From Mesodorylaimus sp. YZB2_4 (taxonomy: Eukaryota; Nematoda; Enoplea; Dorylaimida; Dorylaimidae), in NCBI GenBank assembly GCA_030248295.1, contig JASANH010001446.1, positions 930,001 through 994,000 of the forward strand: DNA of 64,000 bases, in the 5' to 3' direction. This document shows, one piece after another, positions 39,401-50,863 of this stretch (its first letter is position 1; every line of letters begins with the position of its first letter). The notes under the pieces were generated by a model. That model saw only the letters and a list, made by a program, of their open reading frames with translations. It had not been told where the DNA came from and did not search any database. Made by a program: the position numbers and the translations under genes.

Positions 39401-41936
39401 CTTCGGTTGCATTCAGAACAGACGGGATATAAATCGAAGGCTCCGTTTCAAGAGATGACTTTATTTCCAATACTGACAATACTGGCTCGGATTTATCCAT
39501 CGTCGTCGTCGAGCAGCGTGTTGCGCCAGTTCGTTCCTTATATTTTGAACATACTGCTCGCCTGCCCTCTTATCACCGTGCGACGTTCGGCTGCAAGCGC
39601 TCTGTGTTCGGTGATGAGCGGTGGCAAGATGGTGGAGCTGCTGAACAAGCTTCTGCATATGCTAGCGGACAATGGTCACGACTACTCACAGAATATGGCG
39701 CACGGGACGTTGCTGTTGGTAAGTCGGGGCTTGCTCAGTGGAGGATAGGTGATTGTGACACGGGATAGTTCTGGAGTCATGGGATGGAATTGAAGTGTCC
39801 AATGTCGCTCGTAAACTCGTAGGTGGGGAATAAATTGGTCCATAAAACAGCAGTAAAACTTTGACAGGGAAGGTGTAACATGTTGGAGTTAGGATTAGCA
39901 TAACATTGGGACATATAAATGCAATATGCAGTTTTTTCTGCGAATTGCCGGCGATCAACCTGCCCTATATTTTATGCATGGTGATTATTTGTGCATTGGA
40001 GATCATTTGTCCAGATTACTGGAAGAATCATACGTCGACCCAAGATCAAGGGGCCCTGTCTTTGGCCCTTGGCCCCTAGGTCTATCGCTGCTCGCAACTT
40101 TGCGTGGTCTAGAGTCATCGAGCTCTTCCTATCAGTAAATGCTAGCGTTTCAGGTCGGACACTTGGCTGGTACTGATCAATTTGCGTTGTCGACTGTGAA
40201 CTGGATGGAGGTTTTGATGAGGTACTTGTTGAATTCTTGCCCACTTTCGATTTGTCACAATGGATATTTTTGCAGGTTATGTCCCACAAATGCGGCTTTG
40301 CGTTTACGAATACTAGCTGATCGTGAATCCTGTCGATTTGATACAGCGACTACAGAAGACTTGACAAGGCTGTTGGCTCGCTTGAACGAATTTGAACAAT
40401 GCGGCTCGACTGTCTGTGGACCCCTTGCATCGGTTCTTTTGCTACGAGGTCACAGCGAGGATATCGATCACTTGCTTGAATTGTGCGAGGCCGATTATCG
40501 GTTCCGATATGCCTTCTACAAACAGTGGCGATCGATTTTCAAAAAGCGAGAGGCGTATAGTGATCGTATGCTTGACGTAGCGAATCGGTTTTGTCGAGCT
40601 GATTTGATGTGGTCGGATATTATGGACGATGGGAACGACTTGAAGCTTCGGTTGCAGGTATAATACACTTGTGCGTAATGGGTCTTTGTAGGAGCAGTCG
40701 AGTATTTCATCCATACTTCCGTCAGTTTGGTTTTTGCGAGTGTTGTATTCCCTGGTCAGGTGCTCTGCATGGGTATCTGGCACAGTCAGAAGTTTTACTA
40801 ATGTTTCCTCTACGTTTTAGGCAAGCAAGTTTTGCCTGTTGCTACCAGCATCATTGATCGAATCGCAGCAAAGACAAATGAAAAGCTGGGAGCTAATTCG
40901 ACTCTACGAGTCGTGTCCTGAGTAAGTAAGAGTCTGCTATAAATATTGTACAGATTAGTGTCACATGATGATAAGTTGCCAGAGTTCTTAGTCATCCGTG
41001 AATGGAGTGGCTGTGATTACAATTTTGTTGTGTTCTGATAGTAGTTAGCATTTTCTCGAAAGGGTCTACTTTATTTGAGTGGTGACTGGAACTCTGATTG
41101 CAGGGCTGTCCTTCGACGTCGATATTTCCATTTGGCATGCCGTATCTTCTTGGCTGAATCGACCGAGGATGTGGCTGAGTTCAAGACAACGATTATGCAC
41201 GAGCTGGATGCAACGTCAAAGCCGACTCGGCCGTTGGATGACCGATTGATGGCGGTCGACTGCCTGAAATGTTTGGACCAGAGGATATTGGAGAGTAAGA
41301 ATTCTGGCTACTGTATTTGACGACGTGATAGATAACGCTGTCTTGTTTTCAGGTAGAACAATCAGAACAAGGGTCCTTGTGATCCTGATTCGGCTTCTGA
41401 CCGATTTGGAGGATGTTGTTCGTGATGAAGCAATGTCAGTATTCGCAGCCAGGATCAGCGATTCGCAGAGCAGCGTGCAAGCTAGCTTGGCGGTCTTCAT
41501 GTGCGTTGAAAAGCTTGTAACGATGGGGGGCGAAGGAAAGCGATCTCTTTGCGAATACTTGGTGGAATTGGCTGAAGAACTTGAGAAGGTGACGTTTCGG
41601 GTCGGGCAGGCTAAAATTGACGATGCGTCGGTGGAACAGGCTCCTTTTTAGACGTCGGACGATAATGCAAGCGATGAGCGAGTTTTCGATAAGAACGAGG
41701 CCAACTATAATCTGGAACCGCTGTTGATTGCGGAATGGTTGAAATTGTTGTCTTCACCAAAAAGCTGTGCGCTAGTCGAATCCGAAGATGATCCGATGGG
41801 TTCGGTGGATCCGTGCTTGGTTGTGGATGGCATGAAGATTAGTGATCCTGGGTGCCATTTCAGGGCTGATAACAGAGAGATCGCGTGTTCTCAGGTTTTG
41901 CGACTCATTGCGGAAGTCTCGTTGAATAAGGACTGA
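36407..41936 (+). CDS. THADA: THADA / TRM732-like tRNA methylation factor, 16 exons
   Basis: THADA is the animal counterpart of yeast Trm732, partner of the tRNA Cm32 methyltransferase (FTSJ1/Trm7). Exons: 36407-36454, 36604-36759, 36812-36928, 37013-37129, 37200-37332, 37385-37536, 37787-38142, 38278-39007, 39062-39282, 39340-39718, 40154-40221, 40276-40657, 40821-40921, 41104-41294, 41353-41588 and 41652-41936. They keep frame and give 1223 residues, shorter than human (about 1950). Recognisable parts are GYLPMDLIRIDSKF, the DUF2428 core (CSWRTQKEISALFGYLASL, TRRSAGVPFLIQAVL), LFPILTILARIYPS, QNMAHGTLLLV and the C-terminal VFDKNEANYNLEPLLIAEWL. The rest is HEAT-like helical repeat. The donor of exon 3 is uncertain (36904 or 36928). 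The last intron is only 63 bases; reading through it hits a stop. Confidence 0.9.
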
Positions 41937-44900
41937 TTGCGATTTGTTGATGTTGGCCCTCAGTAAATGACAGTTGGCTTGGTTTGGACTTTAGTGACTC
42001 AACTAACATGCTGGCAAAGGCCAGGTGACATGTAGTGCGTCATATTACTGAAGGGAATGACCGCTAGAGCATTCGCATCACGCCAAAAAACAGTCGTCGA
42101 CCTGTAGTCCATGGCTGAATATCACCCCAGCTTCTGGTTCTATGTGCAAAGAGAACTGATTGCCTCCAGGGTTTTTACAGAACTACCCCTGCTTGTGTAG
42201 AACAATCGCTGAGCACTTGTGGGAACAAGGGCAACAAGGGTAATCGAAACGTCGTGGGTGTTGGTCCTGTCGCGCAGAGACCCCTCAACTCGAGACGGTG
42301 TTTAGAAGGGGCTCGTTTCAGTCAAAGACAGTCCGTTGAGGAGGAGGGGGAATTCGCAGGCGTCACATGGCAGAAAAAACAAGATACTCGAATGGATAGA
42401 CAAAAGGTCCTTCCTCGCGAAGTCAAAAAATTTCCCAGTGAATTTAGGTGATAAGGCGGCCTGCAAATTCAGATGGGTACGTCAGAACAAGAAATCCTAC
42501 GGTTTCAAGAGACGTGCAGTTTTGAAATAACGATTATGCAACAGGCTGGGCACTGATTTTGTTGTGGAAGGAGGAACCAATGGCGTGAACTCCAAGTTCC
42601 TTTGGTCATCGACTGCAGACGAAGCGATTCGTCTGACAAGCTTTGACGGACATGTGTTAGTTGCAGTGAATAGTGACCACACATGTGTTGTCCCATGCAG
42701 TCACTAACTGCCCTGCCGAGCACTGTGACTCGCCTAACATGCTTTTGGTGCTCGAACATGTCGAGCAGGTGCAGGACAATGCAATCCTCTGCCCGTAATG
42801 ACACAGTCCCCACGTACACCATGTCACGACCTTTCCCATTTGCACTTTCCCTTTTACTCTTTTCGGACCCTCGTCTGTATTTCGAGTATACTCCAGAGCA
42901 CAGAGCGTTCTGGGTCAGTAGGCGAATCAAATCGAGCGAATAGGCGAAGGCGGTTTGGCCAGGGATTGCTCTCGTTTCACTACAATTTCCGGGTCCTCGA
43001 ACAAGTCGGCCAACAAAGTTTTTTCCAATGCGGCGACTGACGAGTTTGGCCGACTTTCACTTACGAAAACGAGCGATCATGGTGGAAAATGGTTGACGAA
43101 CCGAAAACGGCATTTGGTTGCAGTACGTTCGGCCACCATTTTTGGGCATAGGCAGGGGAGAGAGTGATCGAAGATTCGGCCATGTAACACTTTCTCCTTT
43201 TTGGACGAGTCAAAGAAAAGTATTGAAAAACTTATCGTCAACTTATTTCTATGCTCAACAAATGACTTAATGGTGGCGTAAGTCATGAGGGACATGACCA
43301 ACAGAGCGAACAGCGACATCATACCAAACCAACATTTTGTGGAAAAAGTTCAAGAGAGCGTAACTTTCATCTTCATTGAAAGGATGGGCGCAGTGGAAAA
43401 AATGGAACAAAGAGAGTGTTAGGAAGGAATGTTATTTGATGACGAGAGGGGGCGAGGTTGGGAAATTGAGCACCCCCGTGGTCAACTGAGGAAATGGCTT
43501 TGCGAGTGTTCATTGATGAGGCAGGTGCAAAAAACCGGTATAGCATATCGGGAAATGTTGAAAGGCATTATTTGCTAAGGTCGCACCCAAAATCAAACGA
43601 CCTTGGAATGGGATGTCGTGAGGGAATCAAGAAAACACGAAAATTTCTTTTCCCAGCAGGACTAAATCCTTTGTCACAAATAAGTAGGTGCTGAGGCATG
43701 CGCCCCTTCTCGGCCTACGCACTCACTCAATGCGCAAACACTGTTCAAAAATTCAAAATCTTCTTTTGCCGCTTTCCCAAATGCTTTATAGAAAGTTTGC
43801 AAAAACTTTTCAAGGTAAACCACTCCCTTCTTCTTTAGATGCTTCTCACCTCGCCGTCCGCCCTCATGCGTGATTCTGTCCTACCACTCGAGACAAGGGG
43901 CTGCTCTCCTGGCATTGCCGTTGCTGGAGCGCGAGTGGCCGTGCCCTCCTGTGACCAAGGGTCTGGTGCTCTTGCTAGGACATGGCCTACTGTAGGGCGG
44001 TCTTAGCGCTGTGATGGATGCCTCCTGTCACGTCTTTGATGATTACGAGAGTAGCGCAACCACGCGTTGCTGACCAATAGTTCCAGCTCAACAATGCACA
44101 TGGGCGCGATTCTAACCTGCTTCTCCAGGAGGAGCTGTTTGGACTTTGAGCGCTGTCTTAGAAAAGGATTTGTTTGAGAGGACTTCGTATGCTACCCCGG
44201 TTTTGTCTTACTGTAGTAAGTAGGTGACAAAACGCTTGTCACAAGTTTTTTCGCCTCTTGCAAAAGCCCCTGTCTCGACTGAACAATGCACTGAAGAGGA
44301 AACAGTGGCAAAAGTAGCACATTGCCAGACGAGCACGAAAAAGAATCCTTTCCGACGTCTCCTGCTGTTTGAGGTGTCAAAACGGATCATTTGTTATAGT
44401 TTTTCTCTTTCGGCAATAAAGGAGCAGATGGTAAGTTATGACTGGGCCTAGGCAGGGGGTGGCGGCAAAAGTGCATATGCAAGTGTCGTTTAAAATCATG
44501 ATTATTTTTCGTCCTTTTTCGAAAGACGGCAGGTGGCTGGCGCAAGTTCCACAACTGGCGCCCAAATGGCTCTGGGGACAATTTTTCGAGGCTTCTATTC
44601 TTTTACAGCTGAAACTCGTTTTCCGGGCAGACACAGCGACAGCTGCGAAACTTACAAAACCGGATCTTGGCCAGACAGCGGGGGCTGTGCAGAGTTTTTG
44701 TTGAACCAACAGGAAGAAAGAAATGTCGAAAAGAGAGAAACTTTTGTCGCCAACGAGCCGACACGAAACTCGCAACTCGCCATCACTGTTGCATTCGGCT
44801 ATTTGAGAAAAGCTCACTCGCCTGGAGACCAGTTGCAAAAGTCAGACGACTTTTTTTCATGGCTTCCACATTTTGGCGAATGTTTCAAAATTGCATTCTT

Positions 44901-46021
44901 TTCAAGAAAACCGGGCTGATTTTATGATTATTACGTAAAAGTGTTGGTGTCTGAAGAAAGGCTAGTAGGGAAGCCAGACAGTGTCTGACCAGGTTCTAGT
45001 CCTGCTGCCATCTCGAAGATGATATTGGAACTTGTTCTGCCAAACAGACGTCCAGGTACACAAACTGTTGCTGCTAAAATCAATGTACACAATCAAACAG
45101 ACACTGTCTCGGGGCGGAAACCGGTGTGAGAGAGAGTGAAATAAACGAAATGCGTCCGTCCTCCCGCCCGACCATGCCATAATGGCTTGTAGGACTGTAC
45201 TACTATGTTACGTGCATTATCTCGCCCCACTTGGTGCTGGTGCCTATTTTGTTTGCAGTAGTAAGGAAACGTCGCACTTTGCGAACTGGCAGCAAGAAGA
45301 AGAGAACTAGGCGTATCTAGCCTTCCTTGCACCCATAGGCTTTTTGACGGCTGGTTTTTCGAATCTGGCTATTTGGCCTTGAACAATATTTTTGATAGGA
45401 CACACGCAAGGCGACGCAACCCGAACACGAAAGGAAAAGGAGAAGAAAGAGTACGAGAGCAAAAGCAAAGACCGAGTGGAGAGAAGCGGAGTGAATTTTG
45501 GTCATAGTCATTATTACGGAGTGGACCACCCGTCACCAAAAAAGGGCCTCCTGCGCGCAGTGGACACGTAACCAGTGTGTCGTGTCATTTTGGTTCGGGC
45601 GAAGAAAGAGGAGAAGAAAAGAAGAAAACGGGCGCCGCGGGGCGACCAGTTTCGCCCGCTGCCGTATATAGAGATTATGATTTTGTCTATTATTACCCAT
45701 TTCTCCTCTTGTTCACTTTCCGCAACCTCCTTTCCTCCCTTCAACGCATCCGAGCCCAGCGCCGTCAGTTGGCGGACCGAAATCGCCTAGGATAGGCCGT
45801 CCCCTCTTTTGCCTTATTCCCCATTGGCGCCACTTACGCAACATCGACTGGTGTCTCTGGCACTGGGTCAACATTACACTATCCTCATCCCATTCTCAAC
45901 ACTCGCTGACCCAGCCGCCTGCGTTCTCATGAGCTCAAACGCTCTGCACTCGCCCAAACGACACCTAATTAGGACGAGATCAAGTTGACATTCTGCAACT
46001 CTCATCACTCAACGCCCAGCC
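41937..46021. other. Gene-free stretch upstream of the TIS11 gene
   Basis: This 4.1-kb stretch lies between THADA and the first TIS11 exon. It has no convincing exon, although several 60-150 residue open frames occur (for example 42505-42930 and 44377-44838 on the minus strand) without motifs or coding-like codon use. The last 400 bases contain a promoter-like segment annotated separately. Its size suggests regulatory sequence for the TIS11 gene. Confidence 0.4.
45600..45690 (+). promoter_or_regulatory. Candidate TIS11 core promoter (TATA-like)
   Basis: A CpG-rich patch (GGGCGCCGCGGGGCGACC near 45630-45647) is followed by TATATAG at 45665-45671. Transcription starting about 30 bases later would give a 5' UTR of about 320 bases before the ATG at 46022. 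This is inferred from spacing and composition only. Confidence 0.4.
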
Positions 46022-49000
46022 ATGTTGGTCCTGCTCGGTCACGCGCCCAATTCCGCCTCGTCCAACTGTGCTGGCCTCATGCCTACAGCTGCTATGGCGG
46101 TAAGTCAGCTTGCTTTGGTTCTATGCTTTGGGTCCTTTTTGACCTCTCGGGCCCAAAGCGGGTCTCTCAGGGGAAGCTATGACTGTGCAATATGCTTAGC
46201 TTGGTGACTACCAGCAAGAATGTTGCTGTCACTCTGCTCTCTAAGCGTCCCAGTATTGACCTTGTACATTCTACCATTCTTCTTCTGCAGTTGCCATATC
46301 TTTTGGTTGTTTCCACTCTTTGTGCCTTCTCCAAGGTCCCCTTTCGTCGGTCTGCACCTTGTTCACGATTTCGTTCTTTCCTTTTTGAAAATTCAAAACT
46401 TGGCGCATATCAAATGACAAAATCTGGCGCCAAACACGCCCGTTCTGTTCACTACTCGATTATTACGCCTGACATTGAGGCTGGGCCGGGCCGACTATCA
46501 ACTTTTGTTCAAGTTGCTTTTGATGCGATTACGGGTTCTTTATGAAATTGGCCATAGCCGAAATTCAATTGACAATTGTGCGGTGCCATCAAAAACGAGT
46601 CGGCTCACGTGGGCGACCGCTTGTGTTTGGCTTTTTCAAATCCACACTCGACCGTACATGACTAACCGGTTCACTCTCCTCCCTTGCTAACTCCTATTTG
46701 CCAAACATTGCACATGCACTAAATGTAATTCGATCAGGCCCCTTTTTAAAACGCTTTTGCCAACCATTTCATCAGCTCTTAATTAGAATTTGACACGTTT
46801 TCCTTTCCTTATCACAAATCTGCACCCGCGATGAGAGTGGCAACATCGAACGCCGCGGACCCTGCTTATCACTGACTATAGACTGGAATGCGAGTTTTTC
46901 ATTTCAATCTCACCCAGACGAAGAATCAACTTTTTCAACATTGGTGCCAGGTGTAGGTGAGTGAGTGATAAGAAGCCGAAAATGAACAGCGGCTTCTGCG
47001 CGTACTCCAAGATTAGCTTAGTCGCGCTGGTACGAGTGCGACTAAGAGCATCTCGACCTCGGCTTATCAGTCGTGTGGTGATAAGAGCTAGGTGGTAGTG
47101 TTTTTAGAACATTTTATGAACCACGATTGGCATAGTTTGTTGCCCAATCCTCATCCCGTCGCTCTGGCCTGCAAGGCAACACACAGTTGGGCCTCGCCGT
47201 TATTCTTGGGTTTTGGCCAGTGCCAGGTTAGGAGAGATAATGGGCTCGGTCGGGCGATTATGTCCTGTTTGGGTCGACAGCATGGAGGCGCGGTCAAATG
47301 AGGTATTCATTAGATGATGGCTATGTTTGCCTCTGCGGGACACTTTTCGATACTGTGGTTCACGGTCAGGTGGTATGTGACCTGTTTTGGCGTCCCCACT
47401 GTTGCGGACGATGACCTCAGTCCTGTCGGCAGATGGCGCCGTTAGCGCTCAGCTGTCCGTCGGGTAGTTTTGAGCGGGATCAGAGCCTATTGGTTTGGCC
47501 GGGCGGTAGGGCGTGGTGGGAGGGTAGGTGACGAGGATTGGTTCAGAGAGCCTAAAAAGGAGCTCGCCAACTGGTTCGCTTTTTCGACGTCTACCATTTC
47601 AATGCGGCTGTTGCATTCTCGCTAGCAGTTGGCGCGAGGTGGGGTGGTGGATGGAAGTTCGGCTGTCATCAAAGACGTCTCGTTCGTTTTCTTTTCTCCA
47701 AAGCGCAGGTTGGTGTAGGCTTTTTCTAGCATCTGCTCGTCGTTGGTGGTGCTTCCTCTTTTACTCGACATCGACGACGGCGATGACTGCTCGGCAATGA
47801 CGCCACTCTTACGCTTAGCTACGTTTGCGCCTTCTTTTTACGTCGACTATCTTGAAACCGGTGTGCCCCTTCGCTCCCACTCGCAACTGCCTTTAGCTTT
47901 GCGGAAGGAATTTTGGCGCCAGCACGCCGGTTATTGTTCATTTTCGTACGCGCCTGGCGTATTTCATCGCCACCAAACCTTCGCCTTCGTGTGCTGGCGG
48001 AAGTTAGTTGCTTTAGTTTTATAGGCGTGCACTTATTCGGGATCATAGCCAGCAGTTTTCCCGCCATGCTCACCCAGCCGACTTCTTGCACCAGTTGAAA
48101 GTGTGCCTGCGTCGTCGCAAGCGTTACGTACTCGATTCGTATAGCGAACGGGCCTGCCTAACTGACTATCAGACCCGTGCGTCGCCTTGTCCGCAACCAC
48201 CAGCCACACGCCTAGCTCAGCCACTTGGACCAACCTTGTCCATGCACCGACGGTTTTTTACGTCGCTCCAGTCTCCTTTGTCTCGTTGGTGACCTGCAGA
48301 CGGCTTCGCGCCTCGCCCCCGCGCGTCCGGTCTGATCTGGCTTATCGTGAAGTTTTTGATAGTTTCCTGAACTGTTTGATGAGAATTACTGATGACCATC
48401 ACAAACTAACTGATGATCGCGATTTCTGTGCGATTGCTCGGCTGTTTGATCTTAATTTTTGAATTTTTGTTTTAGAATGGAGGTATGCCAGCCATATACG
48501 CAATAGGAACGGGTATGGAGTGCGGCCAGCACCACGGTGGAGTATTGCCTCATCATTTCGTCACTAGCCAAGCTCCGATCGTCGATGTTTCATCGAAACT
48601 TGGAGCGCCTTTGAAACAAACGTCTCATCCAAAACATAATTTGAATTCGTCGAGCTCGAGCGGTTCACCAAGACGGGCTCAACCGATGGCTTACAATACT
48701 CGATACAAGACTCAGCGATGTCATTCGTATTCGGAGACCGGATATTGCAACTACAAAGAAAAATGCCAATTCGCGCACGGCGATGCCGAATTGAGGCAAG
48801 TTCCGAGACATCCGAAACGAAAGACTGAACTGTGCCGAAATTTTCATTCGACCGGTCTTTGCAATTACGGCGAACGGTGCGATTTTATTCATAACGAGCA
48901 ACTGCCAGTAGCGATGTCTAACCGACCTCAATCGCCAGCTATGTGGCAAGGAACCGCGGCCATCAACAATCGACTGATGGCCAACACCGCGGTCTGGGCA

Positions 49001-49789
49001 TCGTCGCAGAGCGTGCCCATGGTCGGTGGTCCATCGTCGACCTGTCATCGATCGACTCCGATCACTCCGAGTCCAATGGCAACGTTGAGCATTCCGGAAT
49101 CGATGGGCACCCCGACTGTCCCCTATTTGTACCAGCCGCCACCATTCTGCGCCATGGGCAGCGTCTGCAGCAGCAATCAGAGCGTGACTTCGGGCGCCGA
49201 TAGTCCGCCACCATCCTCGAGTAGCTGCGAGCAAAGTCCGGTCAGTTACAGTCCCGATATCGTGACCAATGGTTCGTCATTCGATCACTATTCTCCCTAT
49301 TACACACCACCTCAACAACAATCGCCGATGACTCTCTTCCAAAATCAAAATCAATCGAGTCTCCTATTCAATAATAATTCGGATGAATCATCCAAATTTC
49401 CTATCACAACTGACAATTGCACTGCCCCGGCTCGACGCGTTTTCGCATATTCAACCGATTCGACTACATCAAGTGCGAGCACGGCCAATGCGCAACATTC
49501 TACTTCGGAAACGTTCAAAATGTTCTCACCGAATCCTCATGAAACGACCGATCTCGGGCAGCTGCTCGTCAATTTGAGTCGATTAGGCTTATATCGATTG
49601 GATTCGATAGGAAACGACGACGATGGCCAGCATACCCATTTGATCAAATCGGACCCGTCGGTAATCACTGATCGCCGATTGCCCACTTTCACGTGGTTAA
49701 CCAAAGGCGATCGAGTCGATGCGAGGGAAAATGGAGACGAGGACGACGCGCCCTCGTGGGTAAGCAATGAACGCAAATGCGTTATTTGA
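46022..49789 (+). CDS. ZFP36: Tristetraprolin/TIS11-family CCCH zinc-finger protein
   Basis: TTP proteins bind AU-rich elements in mRNA 3' UTRs and recruit CCR4-NOT for deadenylation. Exon 1 (46022-46099) and exon 2 (48476-49789) join in phase 0 across a 2376-bp intron, giving 463 residues. Two tandem C-X8-C-X5-C-X3-H fingers lie at about 108-127 and 146-165, with the family's 18-residue linker and lead-ins RYKTQRC and KRKTELC. Around them are long Ser/Pro/Gln-rich regions. Near the C-terminus [10 protein letters not shown] resembles the CNOT1-binding motif of vertebrate TTP (RRLPIF). If exon 1 is wrong, translation would start at 48485 (434 residues). The large first intron and isolated promoter suit a highly regulated gene. 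Confidence 0.88.
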
Positions 49790-50857
49790 TCATTTTCTAG
49801 ACAATTATTTGGCGGCATTTCAGTTTTTTTGATTGCGAGTTGTTTTGTCATTTGAATCGTGACATTGAGCACTTATATTTTAGTTAGATATGGTAAAAAG
49901 GAATTTTGGCTTTCTGTACAAAGCAAATAGTTTTTGGGGTTGGAACGAAGGAGTAATTTGAGATTTCGATAGAGAAAGACCGAAAATTTGCCAAAAGGTT
50001 TTGGCGGGTTTTGAAAAATTATGTACTTTTTTAGTTTTTGTCAAATATATCTTATTTTTCGTGTTACGACTACAGACAAAAAGTTCGGGCCGAAACGGTG
50101 TATGGTGTTCATTATACTTACTTTCGCCCCTTTGTCCGCAGACTGGACAATGCCGGCTTTTGTTTTTTCTGGATTGGTAAATGTGCTCGCTTTGATTAGG
50201 TCTTAGACGAACAAGCTGGTTTGAGAATTGAAATTTTTGTTTGTCTAGAATGCTCTTTTTTCGCTGTAATTACTATTTTTGTGGCGGAGTTGCTAGAGGC
50301 AGTATTATCTATATTTGACATATGGACGTAGAAATAGTGTTGGTAGTGGTTAGGGAAAGGGTGTGAAAGAAATTATATCTTTTTTCTTTTCCCGCATTTG
50401 CATATTATGATTTTGTGAAATTCAAAAAATATGTCGCTTTCATGGTCTATATATATCTATTTGGATTATTTTCTGGTGTGGGGATTGGGTGATGAAATTT
50501 GTTCGGCTGTTTCTAGCCTGTACTTGACCACGTTATACTTATATGCGTGCATACGCTTTATATTATGATAGTATCCTATATTACGTACTCGATACGGTAT
50601 ATGCTTAATGCTATGCGTTTTATGCGTGCCGTGCCGACAATAAGAAATGAAAATGCGAAATTTGGTGGAATAGAACGAAAACGGGTCGCCAGGCGAATTA
50701 TATAGGATAATGGGCTTTGAGTATGGAAGAAAAACGACGAGCGATTTGTGTTCGACCGAAAGAAGAAACATGATAGGACGAGGACGGGACATGTTTTAGG
50801 TTGTTAGGTGCCCGCGGGCTATTCAAACAGGTGTAGAATAGGGAGAGACTAGTGAGC

Positions 50858-50863
50858 AATAAA
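50858..50863 (+). terminator. Possible poly(A) signal of the TIS11 gene
   Basis: An AATAAA lies about 1070 bases after the TIS11 stop codon, at the end of an A/T-rich stretch that looks like a long 3' UTR. I saw no canonical UAUUUAU autoregulatory element in that stretch. Confidence 0.35.

Noticed and set aside
41589-41658. Stop codon of THADA at about 41650
   Set aside because: The TAG there is part of a CCTTTTTAG splice acceptor. Splicing from a GTGACG donor at 41589 joins a conserved THADA C-terminal exon.
42505-42930. 142-codon minus frame upstream of the TIS11 gene
   Set aside because: It shows no domain, no coding-like codon bias and no splice context, and is likely chance.
44377-44838. 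153-codon minus frame
   Set aside because: It shows no domain and several low-complexity stretches. A plus frame of similar length overlaps it, so neither is supported.
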